In this document: positions 18,652 to 27,472 of the stretch, piece after piece | How positions within the stretch are numbered: position 1 is the stretch's first letter | Layout: every line of letters starts with the position of its first letter | Assembly: GCF_900104585.1 (NCBI RefSeq) | Contig: NZ_FNVX01000004.1 | Span: 930,001-994,000 of the forward strand | DNA: 64,000 nt | DNA from: Bacteroides ihuae | GTDB lineage: Bacteria; Bacteroidota; Bacteroidia; Bacteroidales; Bacteroidaceae | Direction of reading: 5' to 3' | Made by a program: the position numbers and the translations under genes | The notes under the pieces: model-generated | The model's database searches: none | What the model was told of the DNA's origin: nothing | What the model saw: the letters and a program-made list of their open reading frames with translations, nothing else

Positions 18652-19530
18652 ATGAAAAAATATTTTGCTTCATCCGAACTGATTATCAACGAAGACGGTT
18701 CCGTTTTCCATTTACATGTAAAACCCGAACAACTAGCCGATAAAGTAATATTGGTAGGCGATCCCGGCCGTGTAGCACTCGTAGCCTCACATTTTGAACA
18801 GAAAGAATGCGAAATAGAGAGTCGTGAATTCAAAACCATCACAGGAACTTACCAAGGTAAGCGGATTACAGTAGTCTCCACCGGTATTGGTTGTGACAAC
18901 ATTGACATCGTGATGAACGAGCTGGATGCTTTATCTAACATTGACTTCAACACACGTGAAGAAAAGGAAAACTTCCGTCAGTTAGAACTCGTACGCATCG
19001 GTACATGTGGCGGTTTGCAACCCAACACGCCCGTAGGAACATTTATTTGTTCCGAGAAATCCATTGGCTTCGACGGCCTGCTCAATTTCTATGCCGGCAG
19101 AAACTCCGTTTGCGACTTAGCCTTTGAGAAAGCTTTCTTAAACCATATGGGCTGGACAGGGAATCTTTGCGCACCGGCACCTTATGTTATAGACGCCAAC
19201 GCAGAGCTCATCGATCGCATTGCCCAAAAAGAAATGGTACGTGGAGTAACCATTGCCGCCGGAGGATTCTTCGGTCCCCAAGGTCGCGAACTACGTGTAC
19301 CTCTTGCCGATCCCAAGCAGAACGATAAGATAGAAACCTTTCAGTATGACGGTTATAAGATCACCAACTTTGAAATGGAAAGTTCGGCTCTTGCCGGATT
19401 GAGTAGATTGATGGGCCACAAAGCGATGACTGTTTGCATGGTAATAGCCAACCGCCTCATCAAAGAAGCCAATACGGGATACAAGAATACCATCGATACA
19501 CTGGTAAAAACAGTACTCGACAGAATCTAA
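18652..19530 (+). CDS. Nucleoside phosphorylase (uridine phosphorylase-like)
   Basis: The 292-residue PNP/UDP family enzyme has the phosphate-binding VILVGDPGRV (about 32-41), TGIGCDNIDIV, RIGTCGGLQ (about 120) and the substrate-binding FEMESSALAGLSRLMG (about 242). Family members cleave nucleosides with phosphate to a free base and ribose-1-phosphate in the cytoplasm. The base preference cannot be settled from these motifs, but the FEMES motif fits uridine phosphorylase-like enzymes. Confidence 0.88.
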   Translation: MKKYFASSELIINEDGSVFHLHVKPEQLADKVILVGDPGRVALVASHFEQKECEIESREFKTITGTYQGKRITVVSTGIGCDNIDIVMNELDALSNIDFNTREEKENFRQLELVRIGTCGGLQPNTPVGTFICSEKSIGFDGLLNFYAGRNSVCDLAFEKAFLNHMGWTGNLCAPAPYVIDANAELIDRIAQKEMVRGVTIAAGGFFGPQGRELRVPLADPKQNDKIETFQYDGYKITNFEMESSALAGLSRLMGHKAMTVCMVIANRLIKEANTGYKNTIDTLVKTVLDRI

Positions 19531-19540
19531 GATCCCATAC

Positions 19541-21445
19541 CTATAATAAGCTAGTGACCACTTCGGTCAATCTTATTTGGCTATATGGCTTTACAATGAC
19601 GTCGCTACAGCCAGCTAATAAAGCATCACTGTGATCTTTATACATTATCTGGTTCGTAATTCCTACAATCGGTGTTTCCATCGATAATGCCTTTATCTTT
19701 TTGATAATTTCCAATCCAGTCATAGTGCCGAGCAGATCCAATTCGGTGAAAACTAAATCAGGCTTGAAACGGACAAAAGCATCCATTGCTTCTTCTCCGT
19801 TTCTTGCCAATAAAACAACATATTTATCATTAAGCATTTTGCTTAAGCGTATAAATGTATTCTTATCTTTCTTCACTACCAAAATAACCTTTTCCTCCCT
19901 TCTACCAGAACTTTGACTAACATACTCACTAGGTGTTTCGGATTCATCAACAGATAGATAAGGTAAGTAAAAAGAAAAAGTACTTCCTCTATTTACTATC
20001 GAGCTAACTTCTATTCTTCCTCCAAGCAGACCAGCAAGGATTCTAGAGATAGATAATCCCAAGCCCAAGCCTTGTGAAAAAGGATCCAACTTTTCAAACT
20101 TTTCAAATATAACTTGTATCTTATCCTCTGGTATACCACATCCTGTATCAGAAACTGAAAACTTAAGCCAACCATCCAACTTTTCTAACGCTAATATAAT
20201 TTGTCCCTTTTCCGTATTCTTAATAGCATTTGACATAAAGTTATGCAATATCTGAGACACTCTTTTTTCATCCGTTTTCGTCCATGTTCTATCCTTTGGA
20301 TCCACAATTATCAGCTCAACATCCTTTTTCATTTTATAGCGAAAAGCACCATCTAGTTCCTCTATTAAATGATTAACTTCAGTAGGAGCTATATCGATTT
20401 TTAGATTCCCGGTTTCCATTTGAGAGAAATCTAGCAAGTCATGCACCAATTGCAGTAATAGATTCGTATTATCCTGTATTATGCTTACATACGTTTTTTT
20501 CTCCTTTTCATCAAGATCATTTATCGAAAGCAAATCGGAGAAGCCTACAATAGAATTAAGGGGAGTCCGTATCTCATGGCTCATAGATGACAAAAAAGCT
20601 TTTTTAAGTTCTTCGGTCTTATTCGCATTTTTCTTCGCCGCCACCAGCGCCTCTGTCTGTCTAACATTATTAGTAACATCAGCTAACAAAGCCAAAACTT
20701 TATCCGTGCCACATGGGATCATTCGCACATTGAAATAATATCTAAATCCACCTATATCAAGATAAACATCTATTTCTTTCAATTCATCATCGATCAAGCA
20801 TTTCTCTATAGCCCTTTGATATTTAAGTCCAACTTCTTTATCAAAGAAACTTTTCATATTCGTATTCAATACCTCATCACGGCTGTAAGCCATCTCCACA
20901 TACTTTGAATAGAGAACATCTATAATGGTTCCTTGTATATCATATATTGTCAAGAAATGAGGTAAAACGTCTATAATCTTGCGTAGCTCAAGAGTTGTCG
21001 AATACCCTTCGGAAGCGACTTTTTTAGTAATGTTTCTTCGATACCCTATTATGCTGTCAATCAATTCCCCCTCTTCACTAGCTCTAAAAAGAGAATCTTC
21101 AAACCAGAGTATTTCATTTTGAACTCCAATAAATCTAAATTGAACTTTTATTTTTTCTTCCTCACCCAATAGAATTTTCTCCAATCCTTTTTTGTAATTA
21201 GACAAATCATCCGGATAAATAATATTCAAAAATTCTACATAAGACTTATATTCTATGCCAGCATCAGATAAACCAACATTGAAGAAAAAATCGTCAGAAA
21301 AGCCAAACTTCCAGTTCGACAAATCAAGAACCCACATAGCAATCTCATGCTTTCCCAGTATCGAGAGCATCTTACGATAATTGATTCGAACCAAATCACC
21401 ATCAATCTTTGATGATAAGAAATCAGTATATTTATCCATAGCCAC
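19541..21445 (-). CDS. Soluble PAS hybrid histidine kinase with degenerate receiver
   Basis: The 634-residue protein has no membrane segment. It has two PAS-like domains (about 35-140 and 155-265), a dimerisation/phosphoacceptor domain with SSMSHEIRTPLNS (His at about 290), and an ATPase domain with NFMSNAIKNTEKG, DTGCGIPEDK and GLGLGLSISR. A C-terminal receiver spans about 518-634. In the receiver, the usual acidic pair is replaced by VVKKDKN and the phosphoacceptor Asp position reads Glu (DLVFTELDLLG), while the conserved Lys is kept (DVIVKPYS). The kinase core looks intact but the receiver probably cannot be phosphorylated normally. No DNA-binding output is present, so a separate partner must exist. 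Confidence 0.88.
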   Translation of the reverse strand: MAMDKYTDFLSSKIDGDLVRINYRKMLSILGKHEIAMWVLDLSNWKFGFSDDFFFNVGLSDAGIEYKSYVEFLNIIYPDDLSNYKKGLEKILLGEEEKIKVQFRFIGVQNEILWFEDSLFRASEEGELIDSIIGYRRNITKKVASEGYSTTLELRKIIDVLPHFLTIYDIQGTIIDVLYSKYVEMAYSRDEVLNTNMKSFFDKEVGLKYQRAIEKCLIDDELKEIDVYLDIGGFRYYFNVRMIPCGTDKVLALLADVTNNVRQTEALVAAKKNANKTEELKKAFLSSMSHEIRTPLNSIVGFSDLLSINDLDEKEKKTYVSIIQDNTNLLLQLVHDLLDFSQMETGNLKIDIAPTEVNHLIEELDGAFRYKMKKDVELIIVDPKDRTWTKTDEKRVSQILHNFMSNAIKNTEKGQIILALEKLDGWLKFSVSDTGCGIPEDKIQVIFEKFEKLDPFSQGLGLGLSISRILAGLLGGRIEVSSIVNRGSTFSFYLPYLSVDESETPSEYVSQSSGRREEKVILVVKKDKNTFIRLSKMLNDKYVVLLARNGEEAMDAFVRFKPDLVFTELDLLGTMTGLEIIKKIKALSMETPIVGITNQIMYKDHSDALLAGCSDVIVKPYSQIRLTEVVTSLL

Positions 21446-21507
21446 AAATTTAAGGTCTCAGGGACAAAGGGTCCAAAACAAGTAAAACAATCAGTAAAGT
21501 CTATTCA

Positions 21508-21539
21508 TTGCAATTATAACAATAAAAAAGCTATATTTG
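21508..21539 (+). promoter_or_regulatory. Promoter of mnmE
   Basis: -33-like TTGC (21508-21511) and -7 TATATTTG (21532-21539) are separated by 20 bp. The predicted transcript start at about 21545 excludes the upstream in-frame codons and supports the ATG at 21561. Confidence 0.65.
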
Positions 21540-21560
21540 CCTACTCAAACTAAAAAAAAA

Positions 21561-22958
21561 ATGAATCAAGACACCATTTGTGCCATAGCCACTGCCCAAG
21601 GAGGCGCCATCGGTACCATCCGTGTATCAGGTCCCGACGCCATAAGCATCACCGAAAGCATCTTTGTTCCGGCAAAAGACAATAAAAAACTTTCAGAACA
21701 AAAGCCCTATACCCTCACCTTCGGACGGATAGTCGATGAGAGCGAAGTGATAGATGAAGTATTGGTCAGCCTCTTCCGCTCACCTCACTCCTATACGGGC
21801 GAAGACTCCACCGAAATAGCCTGTCACGGCTCCACCTACATCCTCCAACAAGTGATGCAACTCCTCATAAAGCAAGGCTGTCGCATGGCCCAACCGGGAG
21901 AATATACCCAACGGGCCTTCCTCAACGGAAAGATGGACCTCAGTCAGGCCGAAGCAGTGGCTGACCTCATCGCCTCCTCCTCCGCTGCCACTCACCGTCT
22001 GGCCATGAGTCAGATGCGGGGCGGTTTCAGCAAAGAACTGGCAGAACTGCGCACCCGATTGCTTAACTTTACCTCCATGATAGAACTCGAACTCGACTTC
22101 AGTGAAGAAGATGTGGAGTTTGCCAACCGTGACCAATTGCATCAACTGGCCGATAACATAGAGAAAGTCATTGCCCGCCTGGTTCACTCCTTTAGCGTAG
22201 GCAACGCCATCAAGAACGGTGTGCCCGTGGCTATTATCGGTGAAACCAATGCCGGAAAGTCCACCTTGCTCAACGTGTTGCTCAATGAAGACAAAGCCAT
22301 CGTGAGCGATATTCACGGCACTACCCGCGATGTGATTGAAGATACCACCAACATCGACGGCATCACCTTCCGTTTCATTGATACTGCCGGCATTCGTGAT
22401 ACCACCGACACCATCGAATCACTCGGCATAGAGCGTACTTTCCAGAAGCTAGACCAAGCTGAAATCGTTCTTTGGATGATCGACTCCGCCAACGCTGCAA
22501 AACAGATAGAAGAATTGTCGGGCAAGATACTTCCCCGCTGCGAAGGCAAACGCCTTATCCTTGTTCTCAACAAAGCCGACCTGATAGACAGTACTCAGCA
22601 AGATGCTTTGATATCCAACCTCTCTGCCTTCACTACAAAAGATATTTATCACATCTTTATTTCGGCCAAACAGCACTCTCACACCGACGAGTTGGAGGAA
22701 CTTCTGATAAAAGCAGCACAACTGCCCACAGTAACTCAAAATGATGTGATCGTAACTAATGTGCGCCACTACGAAGCATTAACCCGTGCTCTCGAAGCCA
22801 TCCATCGCGTGCAACAAGGAATAGACAGCGGCATATCAAGTGACTTTCTATCGCAAGACATTCGTGAGTGTATTTTCCATCTCAACGACATAGCCGGAGA
22901 AGTGACAAATGATATGGTATTGAAGAATATCTTCCAACATTTTTGTATAGGCAAGTAA
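21561..22958 (+). CDS. mnmE: tRNA uridine-5-carboxymethylaminomethyl GTPase MnmE
   Basis: The 465-residue protein has an N-terminal folate-binding domain starting DTICAIATAQG. Its G domain (about 215-370) carries GETNAGKST, GTTRD, DTAG and NKAD motifs, and it ends in the diagnostic CIGK. With MnmG it makes the cmnm5 modification at U34 of several tRNAs. It is the full length of the family. The start at 21561 was chosen over an in-frame codon at 21537, which lies inside the -7 box. Confidence 0.96.
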   Translation: MNQDTICAIATAQGGAIGTIRVSGPDAISITESIFVPAKDNKKLSEQKPYTLTFGRIVDESEVIDEVLVSLFRSPHSYTGEDSTEIACHGSTYILQQVMQLLIKQGCRMAQPGEYTQRAFLNGKMDLSQAEAVADLIASSSAATHRLAMSQMRGGFSKELAELRTRLLNFTSMIELELDFSEEDVEFANRDQLHQLADNIEKVIARLVHSFSVGNAIKNGVPVAIIGETNAGKSTLLNVLLNEDKAIVSDIHGTTRDVIEDTTNIDGITFRFIDTAGIRDTTDTIESLGIERTFQKLDQAEIVLWMIDSANAAKQIEELSGKILPRCEGKRLILVLNKADLIDSTQQDALISNLSAFTTKDIYHIFISAKQHSHTDELEELLIKAAQLPTVTQNDVIVTNVRHYEALTRALEAIHRVQQGIDSGISSDFLSQDIRECIFHLNDIAGEVTNDMVLKNIFQHFCIGK

Positions 22959-23102
22959 GTTGATGTAAACAGCGATTAACATATATTTGCGTACAAATAA
23001 TAACGACTGGTTTATATGACAGCTTATTCTATCCATTAGAAGCAGGCGTTTGGGAAGCATCTGAAATGGAATATATTATTAGGGATTATAGTATCTTGAA
23101 AA

Positions 23103-23546
23103 ATGAACATCACTCAATTAATAGACAATAAAAAACGACACATAGACTTGCTGCTACTTGCTGACGAACAGGAGTCTATGATCGATCGCTACTTAGAACG
23201 TGGAGATATATTCGTGCTTGATGATAATGGCGTTAAGGCAATCTGTGTTGTCACGGATGAAGGCGACGGTGTTTGCGAACTCAAAAATATTGCAGTTACT
23301 CCCGAATCACAACGACAGGGATACGGTAAAAGACTGATAAATTACTTAGTTACGCACTACTCAGGGAAATACACCCGAATGATAGTTGGAACAGGCGATG
23401 TGCCAAGTACAGTTAACTTCTACAAAAGTTGTAAATTTGAATACTCGCATCGGATTAAAAACTTCTTTACTGACAACTACGATCATCTTATGATTGAAGA
23501 TGGTGTGTTGCTTAAGGATATGATTTATTTGAAACGAGAAATATGA
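23103..23546 (+). CDS. GNAT family N-acetyltransferase
   Basis: The 147-residue GNAT domain has the acetyl-CoA pyrophosphate loop ESQRQGYGKRL (about residue 72) preceded by the strand ELKNIAVTP. The substrate is unknown. A -7-like TATATTTG lies at 22982-22989, but 114 bp upstream. A second acetyltransferase follows after 29 bp. Confidence 0.85.
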   Translation: MNITQLIDNKKRHIDLLLLADEQESMIDRYLERGDIFVLDDNGVKAICVVTDEGDGVCELKNIAVTPESQRQGYGKRLINYLVTHYSGKYTRMIVGTGDVPSTVNFYKSCKFEYSHRIKNFFTDNYDHLMIEDGVLLKDMIYLKREI

Positions 23547-23575
23547 AATGAGATTATACTGAAGAAGACAACAAT

Positions 23576-24025
23576 ATGAACATAATATCAGTAAGAGAAC
23601 AACCTCAGTATGCAGAACGGATCATTGCATATCTGCAAAAAAGCTGGAACGAGATCTCACCTATTATATATAATGACTGCGTAAGTCACTGTATAGATGC
23701 CGCAAACCCTTTACCTCAGTGGTATGTATTGGAAAAAGAGGAAGAATTTATCGGATGTGCAGGGTTGATTACCAATGATTTTATCAGTAGAATGGATCTC
23801 TATCCGTGGCTTTGCGCGCTATTCATTGAGGAAAGCCAAAGAGGTAACGGCTATGGACAGATGCTTATCGAGAAAGCCAAAGAAGATGCTAAAAGATTTG
23901 GATTTGCAAACATGTATCTATGTACTGATCACATTGGATATTACGAGAAATATGGTTTCCAATATATCGGGGATGGTTATCATCCGTGGGAGGAGCAATC
24001 ACGAATTTATGAGATCATTTTATAA
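23576..24025 (+). CDS. GNAT family N-acetyltransferase
   Basis: The 149-residue protein has the acetyl-CoA loop ESQRGNGYGQMLI (about 85) after LCALFIEE, and ends with the typical beta-6/7 strands (YYEKYGFQYIGDG). It is probably co-transcribed with the acetyltransferase upstream. No substrate is indicated. A strong terminator lies about 100 bp downstream. Confidence 0.86.
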   Translation: MNIISVREQPQYAERIIAYLQKSWNEISPIIYNDCVSHCIDAANPLPQWYVLEKEEEFIGCAGLITNDFISRMDLYPWLCALFIEESQRGNGYGQMLIEKAKEDAKRFGFANMYLCTDHIGYYEKYGFQYIGDGYHPWEEQSRIYEIIL

Positions 24026-24121
24026 TAGAATCAGATTTCTGGCGGGAAACGACTAAAGGAAAAGATGTGGATCAGAATGAAATAAAAGCGACCTGTCTGA
24101 CTCTTGAGAATATGTAATTAT

Positions 24122-24160
24122 AAAGCGGGAAGAAAGACAAAGATCCTTTCTTCCCGCTTT
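24122..24160 (+). terminator. Strong terminator after the acetyltransferase pair
   Basis: Arms AAAGCGGGAAGAAAG (24122-24136) and CTTTCTTCCCGCTTT (24146-24160) are perfectly complementary over 15 bp with a 9-nt loop and a U run. It is A-rich on the other side too, so it could also serve the minus-strand gene ending at 24216. Confidence 0.9.
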
Positions 24161-24215
24161 TTATTTAGAAACAAGTTTGTGAAACAAGTCATCAAGATCT
24201 GTCTACAACTTAGGA

Positions 24216-25313
24216 CTAATGTTTATTATTAGCAGCATCCATATTGAAGCTTCTCATCAAACGAAGAGGTTTTTTTGCCAGTTCTCTTTTTTCAAACAAC
24301 TCAAAGCCTGCTGTAGAAGAGTACCCTTTCAAAAACCAACGGGGACATTGGTCGCAATAATTCATGAAAGTCTTTATACCTTGTTGCTGTTCCTGCGCAG
24401 AAGAAACTTGGCTGCTAACAATAGATGAGACCATAGAAAGAACATTCTCATCTTCCTGTATATTGAGCCACAAAGTTTGAATTTCATCATCTACATCTGC
24501 TTCCGAATATCCAAAATGCGCCATCATGTATTCTTTCAGTTCGTCTGCAGCTGCACAAGGAAGGTAAGGCGAACAAATCCTTCCGGCTTCAAACACTTCC
24601 TTTTTAGAAAAGCGCTTCAAATTCTTTATTTCAGGATGTTTGTGCAACTTATCATCCAGATCTTTGAGGTTCCACAAGAAAGGAGATGCAATGCAAACCT
24701 CTGATCGAAAGGGATCTATCTTATTAAAGATAAAGCGTTTTATCAGTAAAGACTTCTCCAGACTTTCACTAATCTCCTCTTCAGTTATCGAGGTTTTCAA
24801 ATACCCATTCAGCAGGTCCATGACTTTTAGATAAGGGCTAAAACCATAAAGGTTTACAATACCATGAGCATACTGCTCTACTGTGAAACGAGTGATCTGT
24901 TCTTTAGAAGACAACACATCATTAATATGAGGTGCTATCGCTTTACGCAACTCATCATAGAGCATATAGCGCACTTTGCCTTCCTGCGCCGAATAGTGAT
25001 CAATGATTACAAGAGAAAAAGATCCGAGCGTGCTTCTTGTAAAGACAACAGAATCTTCTACATAACCGGAACCCGCATCTACCAGCCTTTGGAGCAGCAT
25101 CAACTCTGGCCTCGTCAACTGGGTCAACCATTCTTTCGGGCAGCACAACATTGCCTCTGCGAGATTCATCGCATACTCACCTTTCCTCAATTTTGAGGGT
25201 ATTAAAACCCCCAACAAATCCGCTACATTCTTTAAATCTTCCTTCGACTTCAGTTTTAAGACATCAACAAATTTCACTGAAGGGTGGGAGAAATCCGATT
25301 TTAAACTAAGCAT
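24216..25313 (-). CDS. Uncharacterised protein, paralogue of the SEC-C protein at 27473-28699
   Basis: The 365-residue soluble protein is mainly helical and has no motif I recognise. It aligns along its whole length with the protein at 27473-28699; shared blocks include [48 protein letters not shown] and CPRWF..GYSST. It stops before the C-terminal SEC-C zinc motif its paralogue carries. The two genes lie on the same strand on either side of hipBA. Function is unknown. Confidence 0.7.
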   Translation of the reverse strand: MLSLKSDFSHPSVKFVDVLKLKSKEDLKNVADLLGVLIPSKLRKGEYAMNLAEAMLCCPKEWLTQLTRPELMLLQRLVDAGSGYVEDSVVFTRSTLGSFSLVIIDHYSAQEGKVRYMLYDELRKAIAPHINDVLSSKEQITRFTVEQYAHGIVNLYGFSPYLKVMDLLNGYLKTSITEEEISESLEKSLLIKRFIFNKIDPFRSEVCIASPFLWNLKDLDDKLHKHPEIKNLKRFSKKEVFEAGRICSPYLPCAAADELKEYMMAHFGYSEADVDDEIQTLWLNIQEDENVLSMVSSIVSSQVSSAQEQQQGIKTFMNYCDQCPRWFLKGYSSTAGFELFEKRELAKKPLRLMRSFNMDAANNKH

Positions 25314-25491
25314 ATCCGTTAATTATTTGAATTGCAGGCAAAAGTAATTATTTTGAATTAAACAAACCAATAAAAAAGGAAGAAACTCTTTTTTTACTGC
25401 TCTCGCAACCTTCTCCATAGTGCAATCTATTTTTTATCCAATGCAAACTACCAATCAATATATAACCATAAATATATTGATTTTTATAGCC

Positions 25492-25527
25492 ATTATTGTA
25501 TAATAATCATAAATTTGTTTACCTTTG
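25492..25527 (+). promoter_or_regulatory. hipBA promoter with a palindrome over the -33 region
   Basis: -33-like TTGT (25496-25499) and -7 TACCTTTG (25520-25527) are 20 bp apart. ATTATT-GTAT-AATAAT (25492-25507) is an inverted repeat over the -33 element, a plausible HipB autoregulatory site. The ATG at 25532 lies at or next to the predicted transcript start, so hipB may be translated from a leaderless or nearly leaderless mRNA. Confidence 0.6.
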
Positions 25528-25531
25528 TAAT

Positions 25532-25852
25532 ATGAATGAGCAGAATAATATATTGGCGTTGTCAAATGCGGAGATAGTTATGCAACTAGGCAAGCGGTTT
25601 AAGGAATATCGCCTGTCCTGCCAGCTGACCCAACAAGAAGCTGCAGACAAGGCTGGAATGAGCGTGGTGACATTACGCCAGTTCGAAAACGGAAAGATGT
25701 ATAATATCACCATGGGCAGTTTTTTGGGATTGCTCCGTTCGATAGACTGCCTTGGTCAAGTACAGGAACTTTTGCCGGAAATTCCTATGTCACCATACGC
25801 CATGCAACAAGTTATCAAGAATAAGCCTAAAAGAATAAGGCATGCAAAATAA
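25532..25852 (+). CDS. hipB: HipB-type Xre antitoxin and repressor
   Basis: The 106-residue protein has a Xre helix-turn-helix (LTQQEAADKAGMSVVTLRQF, about 32-51). Its stop overlaps the start of the HipA gene by 11 bp, the classic antitoxin-toxin coupling. HipB proteins bind and hold HipA inactive and repress the operon. The frame is open to 25496, but those codons lie upstream of or inside the -7 box, so the ATG at 25532 is preferred; 25580 is an alternative. Confidence 0.85.
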   Translation: MNEQNNILALSNAEIVMQLGKRFKEYRLSCQLTQQEAADKAGMSVVTLRQFENGKMYNITMGSFLGLLRSIDCLGQVQELLPEIPMSPYAMQQVIKNKPKRIRHAK

Positions 25853-27374
25853 CATAGTCAGCGTGGTGCTGAATGCAGAAGAAGTCGGTCAACTCTATTG
25901 GGATGAAAAAAGTCGTAGAGCCGTTTTCAGCTACAATCCATCCTTTATCAAAAAAGGGATAGAGATTGCACCTTTAACAGCTTCTATGAAGGGAAATGCA
26001 GCTAAAGGACTCCCAATCATTGGCAATAAAGAAAAGCTCTTTCAAGGGCTTCCTCCATTTATTGCCGACTCCCTGCCCGACAGATGGGGTAACAAAGTGT
26101 TCGAGCAATGGGCTGCACAAAACCACATTCCTTTGAGGCAATTATCTCCGGTAGATAAATTGTCGTTCATCGGCAAAAGAGGTATGGGGGCACTTGAATT
26201 TACTCCAGCTACTACAGGTCTCGAGACATCTTCTTCTATTCAGATTGACAGCCTATATCAACTTGCAAAAAGGCTATTTGAGGAAAGAGAAGAAGCTATC
26301 GTACTCCCTGAAGAAGAACTGAGTCTGCAAAGCTTGTATGAAGTGGGTACATCTGCCGGTGGGCAACATCCCAAAGCGATCATTGCGATCAACCGTGAAA
26401 CAGGAGATATACGCTCCGGACAGGTAGCACTGCCCAAGGAATACACCTATTATATATTGAAATTTGCCGAAAGCGATGATTTCCCGTTCACCAATATAGA
26501 GATGGTTTATTATGAGATGGCACTTGAAGCCGGAATCAACATGATGCCATCTAAACTTATTTCTGTAGAAGGTCAGCACCACTTCATTACAGAGCGTTAC
26601 GACCGCAGAGAAGGAAAGAAGATACATACACAAACTTTGGCTGCCATGTGTCCCGATGCCACCAGTTATGAAGAACTCTTTGCCACCTGTCGCCGGCTAA
26701 ATATCGCAGCCACAGAAATCGTAGAGGAATATCGGCGCATGGTATTCAATGTGATGGGTGCCAATGTGGATGACCATATCAAGAACTTCTCATTCATGAT
26801 GGACGAGAAAGCCGTCTGGCACATTACACCTGCTTACGATGTGACATTCACCACCAATCTGGATGGCGCATCTTATGAGAACGGACATTCTATAACAATC
26901 CTGGGCAAGAGTAACAATATAACTATCAGTGATCTCACTCAGTTTGCCAAAGAAAACAGCATCAAGAACGAACAGAAAATAATCTCAGAGGTAGCACTTG
27001 CCATCAGTCATTTTTATGACCACGCTTTAAAATATCAAGTGAGTCCATATTGGGCTGATAGAATTGAGCAGTATCTTTCGCAACTTATCCCTGAGGATTA
27101 TGCCACAAACATGCAGCACCATCTACCTACAACTCTGCAACCTTATACTACTGAAGATGGTTTGCATGTGTCCGACTTCAAACTAATTGAAACCACTCAC
27201 CACGACTTCCAATTGTTTGCCACCATTGATGGAAAGCAATACAAGTATATTGCCGGTAGAAAGAGTGAGTTGGCAAATCAAATAGTTTCTGATGGAAGAG
27301 CGAAAATGAACATCAACAAGATTAAGACTCTTATTCGTACATACCTGTGTCCACTCGCATTGAGAAACAGATAA
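25842..27374 (+). CDS. hipA: HipA-type Ser/Thr kinase toxin with extra C-terminal domain
   Basis: The 510-residue protein contains the HipA N-terminal domain (about 1-110, FQGLPPFIADSLPDRWGN), the ATP-binding GTSAGGQHPKAI (about 168) and the catalytic loop NVDDHIKNFSF (about 307) followed by YDVTFT. HipA kinases phosphorylate targets such as glutamyl-tRNA synthetase and induce growth arrest. It is about 70 residues longer than E. coli HipA; the tail (about 430-510, DFQLFATIDGKQYKYIAGR) looks like a separate small domain. Active-site residues are all present, so it looks functional. Confidence 0.9.
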   Translation: MQNNIVSVVLNAEEVGQLYWDEKSRRAVFSYNPSFIKKGIEIAPLTASMKGNAAKGLPIIGNKEKLFQGLPPFIADSLPDRWGNKVFEQWAAQNHIPLRQLSPVDKLSFIGKRGMGALEFTPATTGLETSSSIQIDSLYQLAKRLFEEREEAIVLPEEELSLQSLYEVGTSAGGQHPKAIIAINRETGDIRSGQVALPKEYTYYILKFAESDDFPFTNIEMVYYEMALEAGINMMPSKLISVEGQHHFITERYDRREGKKIHTQTLAAMCPDATSYEELFATCRRLNIAATEIVEEYRRMVFNVMGANVDDHIKNFSFMMDEKAVWHITPAYDVTFTTNLDGASYENGHSITILGKSNNITISDLTQFAKENSIKNEQKIISEVALAISHFYDHALKYQVSPYWADRIEQYLSQLIPEDYATNMQHHLPTTLQPYTTEDGLHVSDFKLIETTHHDFQLFATIDGKQYKYIAGRKSELANQIVSDGRAKMNINKIKTLIRTYLCPLALRNR

Positions 27375-27472
27375 GTTTTACCTGTCAAAGCAGAAAATAT
27401 CTACAATTGGCTTAAACTTAGAATGCAAAAAGGATAACTACATATCTATATCTGCAAGAAAGTAGACAAGAA

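Noticed and set aside
21780..22316. Minus-strand open frame of 178 codons opposite mnmE
   Set aside because: Shadow of the conserved MnmE gene; composition follows the opposite strand.
22982..23102. Possible gene remnant between mnmE and the acetyltransferase gene (EAGVWEASEMEYIIRDYS)
   Set aside because: Short, no clear start and no family recognised.
24027..24117. Possible coding remnant after the second acetyltransferase gene (FWRETTKGKDVDQNEIKATC)
   Set aside because: Reads like protein, but is only about 30 codons with no start; the acetyltransferase before it ends normally.
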